A stretch of DNA of 64,000 nt from an uncultured Psychrobacter sp. GTDB lineage: Bacteria > Pseudomonadota > Gammaproteobacteria > Pseudomonadales > Moraxellaceae. The position numbers and the translations under genes are program-made. The DNA is taken from the NCBI GenBank assembly GCA_947489525.1, contig CANLDW010000002.1, forward strand, positions 1 through 64,000, written 5' to 3'. The notes under the pieces were generated by a model. It was not told the origin of the DNA. It did not search any database and worked only from the letters and a program-made list of their open reading frames with translations. Position 1 is the stretch's first letter. Each line of letters begins with the position of its first letter. Below, one piece after another: positions 1 to 8,759 of this stretch.

Positions 1-115
1 GGCTTTACGCCAATACAAAAACTAAATCAGGCAGCTTAATTCTATTTTATAAGTGTCTTAGGTTTGGGAGGGTTACCTAATAATCTTCATATAAATCTCA
101 TTTAGAGCAAAGCTT

Positions 116-439
116 ATGGAATTAAAATTACCAATATTACTTGTCTCAGCACTGTTCTTATTTGCTTGTTCATCTGCTGATGAGACGTCTGACTATGAGA
201 GTAGTTCAACAAATACATACGAAGCCCTGCCTCCCGAAGATTACTCAGTAGAAAAACAAAGCTATATGCAATCTTGTATAGATACTTCTGATGAAAGCTT
301 TTGTAGTTGTCAGTTTGATGTAATGGATCCAATACTTTCTAGTTCAGTAGGGAGTAATTGGAGCACAAAAAATATGGAAGAAAAAGATTTCGAGAAGTAT
401 GTATCAGCTGCTGAAACAGCAGTCAGCGAGTGTAGTTAA
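116..439 (+). CDS. Small predicted lipoprotein, unknown function
   Basis: A 107-residue protein with a hydrophobic N-terminal segment ending in a lipobox-like LFAC (Cys18), so probable export and lipid anchoring. The mature part is acidic and Ser/Thr-rich, with a CSC motif and three further Cys that could form disulfides in the periplasm. No family recognised. It is followed after 33 bases by the first zinc-ribbon gene and shares its AT-rich composition, so the two may be co-transcribed. The start at 116 places the signal peptide correctly; only a weak purine-rich stretch precedes it. Confidence 0.6.
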   Translation: MELKLPILLVSALFLFACSSADETSDYESSSTNTYEALPPEDYSVEKQSYMQSCIDTSDESFCSCQFDVMDPILSSSVGSNWSTKNMEEKDFEKYVSAAETAVSECS

Positions 440-472
440 TCTAATAAAAGTATCTATTTTAGAGAAAGAAAT

Positions 473-1399
473 ATGGCTTTAATTGAATGTCCAGAGTGCG
501 CTCATAAAATTAGTGATCAAAGTTCCGCTTGTCCTAAGTGCGGCTTCCCTACTAAAGAAACACAAAAAATTAGTCGGCAGAAAGACCTTAATGACGAAAA
601 TCGAAATATTCAACCGCAAAGTAAACCTGTATTTCAAGCACTAAAATTGATAATTATTATTATTTTTATTGGTCTTCTTTATTTTTTGATTAGTTCTTAT
701 TTTGGTTATGAAGAAAAACCAAAACAATATGGGCAGAAAAACTTTAGTGAGCAAGTTGACAGCTCTTACATACCAATTCCTATGCTACTGACTGGCGCAG
801 GTGAAAATGGTCACTATTTTTTAATTTCACATACTAAAAATAATGGTATAGAAGAAATAAAATACATGCGTAAAGACAATGTTTTCGATTCTTATGGAAA
901 AATGGAAATAAATTGTCTTGACAATGAGATAAGAAAATATTCAGCAACTAGTCTCTCTGGCCTACAGTCAGGTAACTTGAGCAGATGGTACAAAATTAGC
1001 CCAGAAGCGGACTGGACAGATCAGGATATTGTTAATTTTGTCTGTAAAAGTCAGTCTGTTCTTGAACAACCTCAATCTAATAGAGAAAAAAATATTGTAG
1101 AAGAACCTGTATCAACGTCAGAGACCTTTATTTCTATACCAATGTCAGACTCCCATGAAAATGGACGCTATTTTCTAACATCGCATATCACAGAAGATGA
1201 GGTTGAAAATATTAAATATATGCGTAAAGGCGATATCAAAAACTCATATGGAAAAATGCAAATCAACTGCGCAGAAAATCAAATCAAAAAATATTCATCT
1301 GATAACACCGATGCTTTACAGTCTGCTAACATGGGCGACTGGGTTACTCCAACGCCAGATTGGACAGATCAAGATATTGTTAATTTCATTTGTAACTGA
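473..1399 (+). CDS. Zinc-ribbon membrane protein with duplicated C-terminal domain
   Basis: 308 residues. Residues 6-23 form a zinc ribbon (CPEC, ten residues, CPKC; Cys6, 9, 20, 23). A membrane segment follows at about 56-77. The remainder holds two copies of a roughly 90-residue domain (about 98-190 and 218-308). Each copy has a GxYF or GHYF motif, IKYMRK, SYGKM, an INC Cys and a closing WTDQDIVNF motif. The ribbon would sit in the cytoplasm and the repeats outside if the single membrane segment is oriented N-in. First of four paralogues in a row; function unknown. The duplicated domain suggests a binding role, but this is inference. Confidence 0.72.
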   Translation: MALIECPECAHKISDQSSACPKCGFPTKETQKISRQKDLNDENRNIQPQSKPVFQALKLIIIIIFIGLLYFLISSYFGYEEKPKQYGQKNFSEQVDSSYIPIPMLLTGAGENGHYFLISHTKNNGIEEIKYMRKDNVFDSYGKMEINCLDNEIRKYSATSLSGLQSGNLSRWYKISPEADWTDQDIVNFVCKSQSVLEQPQSNREKNIVEEPVSTSETFISIPMSDSHENGRYFLTSHITEDEVENIKYMRKGDIKNSYGKMQINCAENQIKKYSSDNTDALQSANMGDWVTPTPDWTDQDIVNFICN

Positions 1400-1458
1400 T
1401 GGCTTGAAGCATTTAGGTATCAACTTAATCCTTCGTTTCAAAAGAGGAAAAATATAAT

Positions 1459-1707
1459 ATGGCTCTTATTAACTGCCCAGAATGCTCACATAGCATCAGC
1501 GATCAAAGCTTATCTTGTCCTAAGTGCGGTTATGTTAATAGTACAAAAAACAGGGTTAAAAATAACTTGCTAGCTAAAGAATCTCAAATAAGTAGACCAC
1601 AAGAAAAGATGTCAGTCTTAGAGTATATGACTAGGTTTGTAGTATTTATACTTACCGTTATAATAATTATGATAGTTATTCTTGCTTTATTTTTTCTGAT
1701 GCCCTGA
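1459..1707 (+). CDS. Short zinc-ribbon membrane protein
   Basis: 82 residues: an intact zinc ribbon (Cys6, 9, 20, 23) nearly identical to that of the preceding gene, a polar linker, and a very hydrophobic C-terminal helix (about 56-80) rich in Ile and Val. It has no extracytoplasmic domain, so it looks like a paralogue reduced to ribbon plus anchor. It lies 59 bases after the first paralogue and 69 before the next, in the same direction, consistent with an operon made by tandem duplication. Function unknown. Confidence 0.65.
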   Translation: MALINCPECSHSISDQSLSCPKCGYVNSTKNRVKNNLLAKESQISRPQEKMSVLEYMTRFVVFILTVIIIMIVILALFFLMP

Positions 1708-1776
1708 TATTATAGTCACTAGTAATTAGTAGGCTCTGTTCAAACTCTAATTTTCTTCTTCAAAACGGGTAAAAAA

Positions 1777-2028
1777 ATGGCTCTAACTGGCTGTCCTGAA
1801 TGCAAACATAGTATTAGCGACCAAAGCTTATCTTGTCCCAAGTACGGTTTTCCTAACAATAGAGTCGAAATACCCAAAACTAACTTGCCATTTGAAAAAT
1901 TACAGACTAGTGAAACGCAAGATAAAATACCATTTCTAGAGCATCTTTCTAGGGTAATACTTTCCGCTCTTATTTTCTTAATAGTTATAGTAGTTACTAT
2001 TATTCTGTTTGTTGAATGTATTCTTTAA
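1777..2028 (+). CDS. Short zinc-ribbon membrane protein with a lost ligand
   Basis: 83 residues with the same plan as its upstream neighbour: ribbon, linker, then a C-terminal membrane helix (about 58-80). The fourth metal ligand is missing: the second knuckle reads CPKYG, so Tyr23 replaces Cys (codon TAC where paralogues have TGC or TGT). This would weaken or abolish zinc binding unless another ligand substitutes. The ORF is otherwise intact, so the copy is either diverging or decaying. Confidence 0.6.
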   Translation: MALTGCPECKHSISDQSLSCPKYGFPNNRVEIPKTNLPFEKLQTSETQDKIPFLEHLSRVILSALIFLIVIVVTIILFVECIL

Positions 2029-2092
2029 TTTATTGTCAATAATTAGTTGACTCACTTTTAATAACAAGCTTCTTTCTTAAAAAGGTAGAGAT

Positions 2093-2707
2093 ATGGCTTT
2101 AATCGAATGTCCTGAATGTTCCAATAATGTGAGCGATCAGAGCTTATCTTGTCCTAACTGTGGGTTTCCAACCTCCAGAATTAACCCTTTGATTGAATGT
2201 CCTGAATGTTTAAGTAAAATTGACGCTCAAAATATTTCTTGTCCAGATTGTGGTTTTCCTATTAGGGAAACTAAACCCTCTAAGAGTGAACTATTAAGTA
2301 ATTTGCCCTCAAATCAGAAAACAAAAGCACAAAAAAGAGAAAAAAACGTAACATCAAGAGATGTAATTAGTGTTCTTAAAACCATTGCTCTAATTCTGTT
2401 TATTATTTTTGTTTTTCACAGATTAGTTACTTGCTCCTCAAATGGTACAGCTCAAACATACAATGAAAGTTCACAAGAAAATTATGAACATTACAGTAGA
2501 GATAACTTTGAAACCATGCAACAATGCTTGGGCTTCGTAAAAGAAGAAGCACAAAGGGCAGATATGCAAGTAGTAATTTCAAGTGATAAGCCTGAGAAAG
2601 TGGCAGGTTCATTTAATGGCGATGCAGACATGTTTTTTTACTGTCAGAAAAAAGAAAGTGGCACTAATGGAACATTCTTTGAAGCAGCCTACCCTAAATT
2701 CAATTAA
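2093..2707 (+). CDS. Double zinc-ribbon membrane protein
   Basis: 204 residues with two zinc ribbons in series (Cys6, 9, 20, 23 and Cys36, 39, 50, 53), which look like an internal duplication because the nucleotide sequence of the second knuckle repeats the first. A membrane segment follows at about 88-108, then a roughly 95-residue C-terminal domain with two Cys and no recognised family. Last of the four-gene cluster; about 265 bases of non-coding DNA follow before a normal-composition SDR gene. A purine-rich AAAAAGGTAGAG lies just upstream of the start. Function unknown. Confidence 0.7.
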   Translation: MALIECPECSNNVSDQSLSCPNCGFPTSRINPLIECPECLSKIDAQNISCPDCGFPIRETKPSKSELLSNLPSNQKTKAQKREKNVTSRDVISVLKTIALILFIIFVFHRLVTCSSNGTAQTYNESSQENYEHYSRDNFETMQQCLGFVKEEAQRADMQVVISSDKPEKVAGSFNGDADMFFYCQKKESGTNGTFFEAAYPKFN

Positions 2708-2743
2708 ACTTTACTTTTTTGCACTTAATTCGTAACTTAGTTC

Positions 2744-2806
2744 GTAGGGTGCGTTCCACGCACTTTTAGAATTGCAGTAGTAAATGTTACGTGGAACACA
2801 TCCTAC
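2744..2806. repeat. Imperfect inverted repeat (REP-like)
   Basis: Arms GTAGGGTGCGTTCCACG (from 2744) and CGTGGAACACATCCTAC (ending 2806) pair with a few mismatches around a 29-base centre. The position just after the zinc-ribbon cluster suggests a REP-like or hairpin element that could also stabilise or end the upstream transcript. No T-tract follows it. Confidence 0.5.
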
Positions 2807-2972
2807 CAGAGTCAACATCACGTTTCTTATTAAAGTCCGCTCATTTCAAAAACCCACCCAACTACACCCACCTTCCCAATCACAACACTTTCATTACAAT
2901 CAGCGTCATGACGACCGATAAAATAGAACCCATCCAAAATTCAAATAATAACTGAAAATATAAGGATGACTC

Positions 2973-3824
2973 ATGGTTAAAACTATTTTAATTACTGGCA
3001 GCACGGATGGTCTTGGCAAACTTGCCGCTTTAAATTTAGCAAAAGCAGGGCATCACGTGTACTTGCATGGCAGAGATGCTGATAAGCTTGATAGCGTTAT
3101 TATGGAGGTCAAAGCGGTAGCGACAGGCGCAGCAGTAGATCATATTGACGGCTTTGTGGCTGATTTTTCAGATTTGCATGCGGTACGTCAGATGGCTACA
3201 GAAGTGAATGATAAGCTAGCAAAGCTGGATGTCCTTATCAACAACGCCGGCATTTATACTACCGCATCACCAACCACCAAAGACGGCTTGGACGTGCGCT
3301 TCGTGGTCAACTATTTAGCGCCTTATGTATTAACCAACGCTTTATTACCGCTACTCAAAAAGTCTAATCAAGCGCGTATTGTCAATCTAAGCTCAGCGGC
3401 GCAAGCATCGATATCCTATCCCGCCTTTGCAGGGAGTGAGCGTCTCGATGACAAAGACGCCTATGCGCAAAGCAAGCTCGCGCTTACCATGTGGAGTATG
3501 GACTTAGCGGACGCCGTTGCAGGCAATAATATTAATGTCATTGCAGTCAATCCAGGCTCACTTCTCAATACTAAAATGGTCGATGAAGCTTATGGCAAAT
3601 ATTGGTCATCGGCGGATAAAGGCGCGAATATCCTAACCGAGCTTGCTATATCCGATGAGTTCGCAGGCGTTACTGGCAAGTACTTTGATAATGACATCAA
3701 AGATGGCGCGCATGGCGATGCCAGAGGCGAGTTCGGACAACCACATACCAATGCCTTAAATAAAGACACCATTGCCGAGCTTAAACGCCAAACTCAGGAT
3801 TTACTACAATCTCTTTTTACCTAA
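2973..3824 (+). CDS. SDR-family NAD(P)-dependent oxidoreductase
   Basis: 283 residues, classical short-chain dehydrogenase/reductase. Near the N-terminus is the nucleotide-binding motif TGSTDGLG; NNAG follows in the middle (LINNAGIYTT). A Ser and the YAQSK (YxxxK) motif give the catalytic Ser-Tyr-Lys, and NPGS comes after. Soluble cytoplasmic enzyme; the substrate cannot be told. Resembles retinol-dehydrogenase or WW-domain-oxidoreductase-like bacterial SDRs. AAGGATGAC upstream is a good ribosome binding site. Single gene, facing the convergent DUF503 gene. Confidence 0.85.
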   Translation: MVKTILITGSTDGLGKLAALNLAKAGHHVYLHGRDADKLDSVIMEVKAVATGAAVDHIDGFVADFSDLHAVRQMATEVNDKLAKLDVLINNAGIYTTASPTTKDGLDVRFVVNYLAPYVLTNALLPLLKKSNQARIVNLSSAAQASISYPAFAGSERLDDKDAYAQSKLALTMWSMDLADAVAGNNINVIAVNPGSLLNTKMVDEAYGKYWSSADKGANILTELAISDEFAGVTGKYFDNDIKDGAHGDARGEFGQPHTNALNKDTIAELKRQTQDLLQSLFT

Positions 3825-3910
3825 TACAGTTGCTACACTATTTCATCGATTTGTAGCAGAAAGTTGGCTTTCTATCGATTGGGTTGATTGAAAGTGTTCT
3901 TTTAATATTT

Positions 3911-3944
3911 AGAGGTTGGGTGTCGCAAGCTCCACCCAACCTCT
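3911..3944. terminator. Strong hairpin between convergent genes
   Basis: A perfect 12-base stem (AGAGGTTGGGTG, 3911-3922, with its complement at 3933-3944) around a 10-base loop lies between the convergent SDR and DUF503 genes. There is no clear T-tract on either side, so it may be a weak bidirectional terminator or a REP-like element. Confidence 0.5.
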
Positions 3945-3958
3945 ATAACGAACCTCAC

Positions 3959-4240
3959 CTAAATAAACTCCCTTTCAACATTCATCATCCGTCCATCTAC
4001 CGTACGCTCTATCTTCTCCTCTATTTGGCTACACTGCGACTCAACCTCACGTTTGGACAGTCCGACGATGACAAACGTCCACTCGCTGGCATCGTGCCGA
4101 TCGCGCTCGCCGCTCTCGCAGACGGCAACGCTTGGATTATTGCCGAAACGGGCGTGCAGTCCGCCCATACGTTGGCGTTTTTCTTTTAAAGAGCTGCAGC
4201 CGGGCAAGGAGAAAGTCAAAGTCAGGATAGCGATATGCAT
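3959..4240 (-). CDS. DUF503 family protein (YlxP-like)
   Basis: 93 residues matching the DUF503 pattern: MHIAILTL start, PGCSSLKEKRQ motif, the GL.ARFG segment and a FVIVG strand. Members are small cytoplasmic proteins of unknown function; the Gram-positive YlxP relative lies in a ribosome-maturation operon. The N-terminus looks superficially like a lipobox (LPGC), but Cys and the SLKEKR motif are normal in this family. A competing ORF on the plus strand is judged a shadow. Confidence 0.7.
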   Translation of the reverse strand: MHIAILTLTFSLPGCSSLKEKRQRMGGLHARFGNNPSVAVCESGERDRHDASEWTFVIVGLSKREVESQCSQIEEKIERTVDGRMMNVEREFI

Positions 4241-4395
4241 TTGTTTTCCCTTTTTCTTATCAATGTTAACGTTATTTACGCTTCATGGTATCATCAAGCA
4301 CATTTAATGCATGGTCAAAAACTTGTAAGATTTATGATGATACCCATTACTATAAGGTCGAATTTTTACTAAAACTTAATAAAGAGATAGCAATA

Positions 4396-5751
4396 ATGAG
4401 TAAACATTATGATTATATTTCCATTGGTGGCGGTAGTGGCGGTATTGCCTCGCTTAACCGTGCAGCAAGCTATGGCAAAAAGTGCGCGATTATCGAAGCT
4501 GAGCAATTAGGCGGCACCTGTGTCAACTGGGGCTGCGTACCCAAAAAGGTGATGTGGTACGGTGCGCAAGTGGCAGAAGCTATCGAAAAGTATGCGCCAG
4601 ATTATGGCTTTGATGTGGAATTAAAAGGCTTTGATTATCAAAAGCTCGTCCAAAGCCGCCAGCAGTACATCCAAAATATTCACCGCGCTTACGATAATAA
4701 CTTAGCCAAAAACGGCGTGGAAGTGATCAAAGGCTTTGCTAAATTTGTCGATAACAACACCGTAGAGGTCAATGGCGAGCAGATCACTGCTGACCATATC
4801 TTGATTGCGACAGGCGGTCATCCTATTCTCCCTGACATCCCAGGCGCAGAGCACGGTATCGATTCTGATGGATTTTTTAAATTAAATCATCTACCAAAGC
4901 GTGTGGCTATCGCAGGGGCAGGATATATCGCCGTTGAAATCGCAGGCGTGCTCAATAGCTTAGGCGCTGAGGTACATCTCTATGTGCGCCAGCATTCGCC
5001 GCTACGTTCGTTTGACCATACCATCGTTGAGACTTTGCTCATAGAAATGGAGCAAGATGGTATTGAGTTGCACACCAATACCACGCTCACTGAGGTCAAA
5101 AAGAACGAAGATGGTAGCTTAGAGTTATTTGCTAAAGATGGTACTCTTGATACGGTCGATTGCTTGATTTGGGCAATTGGGCGCGCGCCTTCTACCGACA
5201 ATATTAACTTAGAAGTCACAGGGGTCGAGACGACCGATAACGGTAAGATCAAAGTCGATAAGTTCCAAAATACCAACGTTGATGGCATTTACGCAGTCGG
5301 CGATATTATTGAAGGCAGCATTGATCTAACGCCCGTAGCTATCGCTGCAGGTCGACGTTTATCAGAGCGCCTGTTTAATGACAAGACCGATGAACACTTG
5401 GTTTATGATCTTATTCCAACAGTCATCTTTACCCACCCCCCTATCGGTACGATTGGTCTATCCGAGATTGACGCCGTTGAAGCGCATGGCAAAGACAACA
5501 TCAAGTGCTACACCTCAACCTTTACTTCGATGTATAGCGCCGTGACTCAGCACCGGCAAAAGTGCGTGATGAAGCTGGTGTGCTTAGGTGAGGAAGAAAA
5601 AGTCATTGGCTTGCATGGTATCGGCTTTGGCGTTGATGAGATGATTCAAGGCTTTGCGGTCGCGATCAAAATGGGCGCAACCAAGGCGGATTTTGATAAT
5701 ACCGTCGCCATTCACCCTACCGGTTCAGAAGAATTTGTGACCATGCGATGA
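4396..5751 (+). CDS. gorA: Glutathione-disulfide reductase
   Basis: 451 residues from the ATG at 4396; the reading frame is open from 4285, but family alignment starts at MSKHYDY. It reduces oxidised glutathione with NADPH in the cytoplasm. Visible are an FAD motif GGGSGG (11-16), the redox-active pair Cys42/Cys47 in GGTCVNWGC, a second nucleotide motif GAGYIA followed by Arg residues suited to NADPH, and the C-terminal HPTGSEE with the catalytic His/Glu. Length is typical. Gene stands alone and is followed by a clear terminator. It fits functionally with the glutathione-dependent formaldehyde genes at 35-37 kb. Confidence 0.95.
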   Translation: MSKHYDYISIGGGSGGIASLNRAASYGKKCAIIEAEQLGGTCVNWGCVPKKVMWYGAQVAEAIEKYAPDYGFDVELKGFDYQKLVQSRQQYIQNIHRAYDNNLAKNGVEVIKGFAKFVDNNTVEVNGEQITADHILIATGGHPILPDIPGAEHGIDSDGFFKLNHLPKRVAIAGAGYIAVEIAGVLNSLGAEVHLYVRQHSPLRSFDHTIVETLLIEMEQDGIELHTNTTLTEVKKNEDGSLELFAKDGTLDTVDCLIWAIGRAPSTDNINLEVTGVETTDNGKIKVDKFQNTNVDGIYAVGDIIEGSIDLTPVAIAAGRRLSERLFNDKTDEHLVYDLIPTVIFTHPPIGTIGLSEIDAVEAHGKDNIKCYTSTFTSMYSAVTQHRQKCVMKLVCLGEEEKVIGLHGIGFGVDEMIQGFAVAIKMGATKADFDNTVAIHPTGSEEFVTMR

Positions 5752-5815
5752 TGGGCGCTAAGAGGCGGTAGTATAAGTTAGTATGCGCTGATTTGGATGT
5801 ACTAGGCAGTGTATT

Positions 5816-5848
5816 AAAAAGGCTATTCTGAATGGAATAGCCTTTTTT
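5816..5848 (+). terminator. Rho-independent terminator of gorA
   Basis: AAAAAGGCTATTC and GAATAGCCTTTTTT pair around a short loop, ending in a T-run. It lies about 65 bases after the gorA stop and separates gorA from the next gene. Confidence 0.85.
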
Positions 5849-6040
5849 ATGCAACAGTTTTGATTCACTGTTCTGTTTTTTATATATCTGTTATCAAATA
5901 TATAGTACTAAACTTTATCCCTTTAAAGGTACAAACCTGATATTGTCTTATAAGATTCATAAGAATACAGCTCACAGCTGCCCTTTCATGCACTACTCAA
6001 CACTTTATTTATAATAATAACGTCTAAAACAAGGCTACTT

Positions 6041-7318
6041 ATGCAAATTTACGATTTTATCGGGATAGGTTTTGGCCCAGCAAATCTTTCTGTGGCCGTG
6101 GCGCTGTCAGAAAAAAATAGGTTAAATGATAATGCAAAAATAATGTTCGTGGAAAGCAAGGCTGACTTCGTTTGGCATGGCGGTATGCTCATACCAGAAG
6201 CTGAGATGCAGATCTCATTTTTTAAAGACTTGGTGACGCTGCGAAACCCTACTAGTCCTTTTACGTTTATCAATTACTTGGCAGAACATAATCGATTAGA
6301 GAGCTTTGCCAATCTCAAACACTTTTTCCCAAGACGCGTTGAATACAACGACTATCTAAAATGGGCGGCTAAAAAGTTTGAGAATTACGTTAAGTATGGC
6401 ACCAAGGTTATTAAAATCGAGCCCGTAGTTACAGAAGGTTCAGACATCGTGGACTATCTCGCGCTACACTTGCAGGATGTCACCTCAAAAAAGACAGAGA
6501 TTATATATGCAAAAGACATCTCGCTTGCGACAGGGATAAGTAAAGTTATTCCTGAGTATATGCGCGCCAATCCTGATATCAAAATCAGCCATTCTGATGA
6601 CTTTTTAAGCAGTTTAGAAACTGACTTTACGGATGCACACGCAGACTATAAGTTTGTAGTCGTGGGTTCAGGTCAGAGTGCCGCTGAGATTACCTTGCAT
6701 TTAGCGGATGAATATCCAAACGCGAAAGTAGATCTATTTTTTAGAAGTTACGCCCTAAAGCCTGCCGATGAAACCGAATTTGTTAACGAGATCTTTGATA
6801 GTGACACGGTTGAGACTTTTTTGGCTTTTGATAATGATTTTCGAGAAGCGGTGCTTGAAAATCATAGAGATACCAATTATTCAGTCGTCGATCCTAAACT
6901 AATCAGTATATTGTACGAACGCCTTTACTATCAGAAGCTGATCGGTAATGAGCAGATCCAGCTGCATCGCTTTCATGAGCTGCAAGGCATAGATAGCGAG
7001 TCAAAAAAAGCAGTATTTGAAGAGCTGGCAGATAATAAAACCGTAAGCTTTGAGTTTGATGGCCTATTTTTAGCGACGGGTTACGAGATTATAGCGACCG
7101 ATATCGTCAAAAATTTTGAAGAATATCTTGTTTATGATAATGAGGATCGTTTGGTACTAGATACAAACTATAAGGTAAAAACGGTTAACGACCACTTTAA
7201 GCCTAAAATATTTATTCAAGGAGCGAGTGAGCATAGTCACGGAATGAGTGAAACTCTGCTCTCCCTACTCGCTTATCGTTCAGGGAAGATAGTGACTCAG
7301 CTAAATGAGAGTGATTAG
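6041..7318 (+). CDS. Lysine/ornithine N-monooxygenase (siderophore type)
   Basis: 425 residues of the SidA/IucD/PvdA family, which use FAD, NADPH and oxygen to hydroxylate the terminal amine of lysine, ornithine or a related diamine. The product is the hydroxamate precursor of siderophores. Visible are the FAD motif GIGFGPANLS at the N-terminus, the NADPH motif VVGSGQSAAE in the middle, and the family ATGY motif (LFLATGYE) near 350. No siderophore synthetase, transporter or receptor flanks it, and no convincing Fur box was found. The substrate (lysine, ornithine, or an amine such as histamine or putrescine) is undetermined. Confidence 0.85.
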   Translation: MQIYDFIGIGFGPANLSVAVALSEKNRLNDNAKIMFVESKADFVWHGGMLIPEAEMQISFFKDLVTLRNPTSPFTFINYLAEHNRLESFANLKHFFPRRVEYNDYLKWAAKKFENYVKYGTKVIKIEPVVTEGSDIVDYLALHLQDVTSKKTEIIYAKDISLATGISKVIPEYMRANPDIKISHSDDFLSSLETDFTDAHADYKFVVVGSGQSAAEITLHLADEYPNAKVDLFFRSYALKPADETEFVNEIFDSDTVETFLAFDNDFREAVLENHRDTNYSVVDPKLISILYERLYYQKLIGNEQIQLHRFHELQGIDSESKKAVFEELADNKTVSFEFDGLFLATGYEIIATDIVKNFEEYLVYDNEDRLVLDTNYKVKTVNDHFKPKIFIQGASEHSHGMSETLLSLLAYRSGKIVTQLNESD

Positions 7319-7478
7319 AGCATGTCGAATTTATTAACGTAGTTTTACTTATCATTTATTTTGAAAAAGAGCCACAATACTCAATATACTCATCTCGCTA
7401 ACTAAAAACTCGTTGGTTCTTTACTTTAATCAAGAGACCCCAGCGAGGCAAAGTAAAAATCGGAGAAAAATAAAGCTT

Positions 7479-7847
7479 CTATACCCCTAACACCCACTCG
7501 TCGTTGACTTGGTAAACTTTAAAGCTACCTTTGTCAGTACGACTATTGCCAGAGATTGTTTGTGTGATATCAGCGGTACACATGTAGGTATTGTCACCCT
7601 CTATAGAATCACAATTGACGTTGTCTACGCTTTCAAGCGTTGGCATCATGCCTGAAAGCATACTACCCATCGCTTGCGCCATTTCATCATTACCTGCCTG
7701 TGCAACCGCATCATCCATCAGACTATTTGCCTGCTCGTACTGATCTTGGATCAATCCTTCAACAACGGTCTCTGAAGGTGCTTTAGAACAGCCAATAAAA
7801 AGGGGAGTTATTAGTAATAAGACAGCAAATCTTTTAGAATTGATCAT
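7479..7847 (-). CDS. Small lipoprotein, paralogue A
   Basis: 122 residues with a signal peptide and lipobox LFIGC, so probably an envelope lipoprotein. The rest is a small domain with two Cys (VNCDS and YMCTAD) and a conserved ending FKVYQVNDEWVLGV. The C-terminal fold resembles the small cystatin/DUF4878-like secreted domains by pattern only. The next gene on the same strand (8081-8464) encodes a clear paralogue with the same ending, so the pair arose by tandem duplication. Function unknown. Confidence 0.65.
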   Translation of the reverse strand: MINSKRFAVLLLITPLFIGCSKAPSETVVEGLIQDQYEQANSLMDDAVAQAGNDEMAQAMGSMLSGMMPTLESVDNVNCDSIEGDNTYMCTADITQTISGNSRTDKGSFKVYQVNDEWVLGV

Positions 7848-8080
7848 TAAATTCTCACAGCAAAATTAATGTTGCTAGAATTATACCCAATTGTAACTAT
7901 AAACCCAATATAAATATCGATATTTGCTTAGTTTTTTTTGTTCTTTCTATTGATACTTAGCTTCAACAACAGTAAATCGATGAGATAAAAAGAATAGTGA
8001 TATCTAAAATTTTAGTAAAAGCATTTTCTTCTGATCAGACTTAGAGTCGTCTAGGTTTGAGTCATGCACTTAAAATTGAA

Positions 8081-8464
8081 TTATACCCCTAACACCCACT
8101 CGTCATTAACTTGATAAACCTTAAAAGTTGCTTTACTAGTTTTGCTGTTACTATTGACGCTTTGGGTAATATCTACCGTACAGTGATAAGTATTGTCTTC
8201 ATCCGTACTATCGCAGTCAGCATTATTGACATTTTCAAGTTTGGCCATTGTACCAGTCATTAGACCCTTCATGGCCATCATGACTTCATTGCTCTCCACT
8301 GTATCAACTGTGCTAGTCATTAGACCAGTGGCTTGTTCATACTGCATTTGTATCAGTCCTTCAACCATATAACTGTCAGGAGCCTCAGAACATCCTGTTT
8401 GTAGAAGCGTCTGCAATATGGCAGTAGCTACTAGCACCCTTGTAGTCTTCTTTATTTTATGCAT
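8081..8464 (-). CDS. Small lipoprotein, paralogue B
   Basis: 127 residues from the ATG at 8464; a TTG six bases upstream is also in frame, but AAGGA spacing favours the ATG. Signal peptide ends at a lipobox-like LQTGC. Mature part matches paralogue A: GLIQ.QYEQA, two Cys (NADCDS, YHCTVD) and the identical tail VYQVNDEWVLGV. About 230 bases of AT-rich DNA lie between the two copies. Likely outer- or inner-membrane lipoprotein; role unknown. Confidence 0.65.
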   Translation of the reverse strand: MHKIKKTTRVLVATAILQTLLQTGCSEAPDSYMVEGLIQMQYEQATGLMTSTVDTVESNEVMMAMKGLMTGTMAKLENVNNADCDSTDEDNTYHCTVDITQSVNSNSKTSKATFKVYQVNDEWVLGV

Positions 8465-8759
8465 GGTCAACCGGTCCTTGTAAAATGTTACCGAAAGTAT
8501 ACATAGTTGTTACCAATAATCCAATACTAGTTATTGATTTTTTCAAATATCCAATTTATTTAATATAAGGCATGAACGCTGGGCTAAGAATAAGGAGATG
8601 TTAAGATATAGATAAGCAGTAGCTATTAGACATCCAGTTAATAGACGGTCACAAGTAGCTTATAAAGGTATGGATGGTTAACTCAAAGAATGATTTAGAA
8701 CTACATTATGAAGGTGATACTGCTATCATGCTGATAATAAAAGTCGCTGAGAGAACCCT

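Noticed and set aside
1..39. A 12-codon open frame at the left edge ending in TAA, possibly the end of an upstream gene
   Set aside because: Too short to show a family or codon pattern; most edges have such a frame.
3884..4189. Plus-strand ORF over the DUF503 gene
   Set aside because: The minus-strand protein matches DUF503 motifs; the plus-strand product has no family pattern.
4201..4240. Lipobox-like LPGC in the DUF503 protein
   Set aside because: The following SLKEKR motif and the Cys are usual in cytoplasmic DUF503 proteins, so export was not called.
6004..6023. Fur-box-like AT-rich string before the N-monooxygenase
   Set aside because: It matches the consensus only weakly in an AT-rich region.
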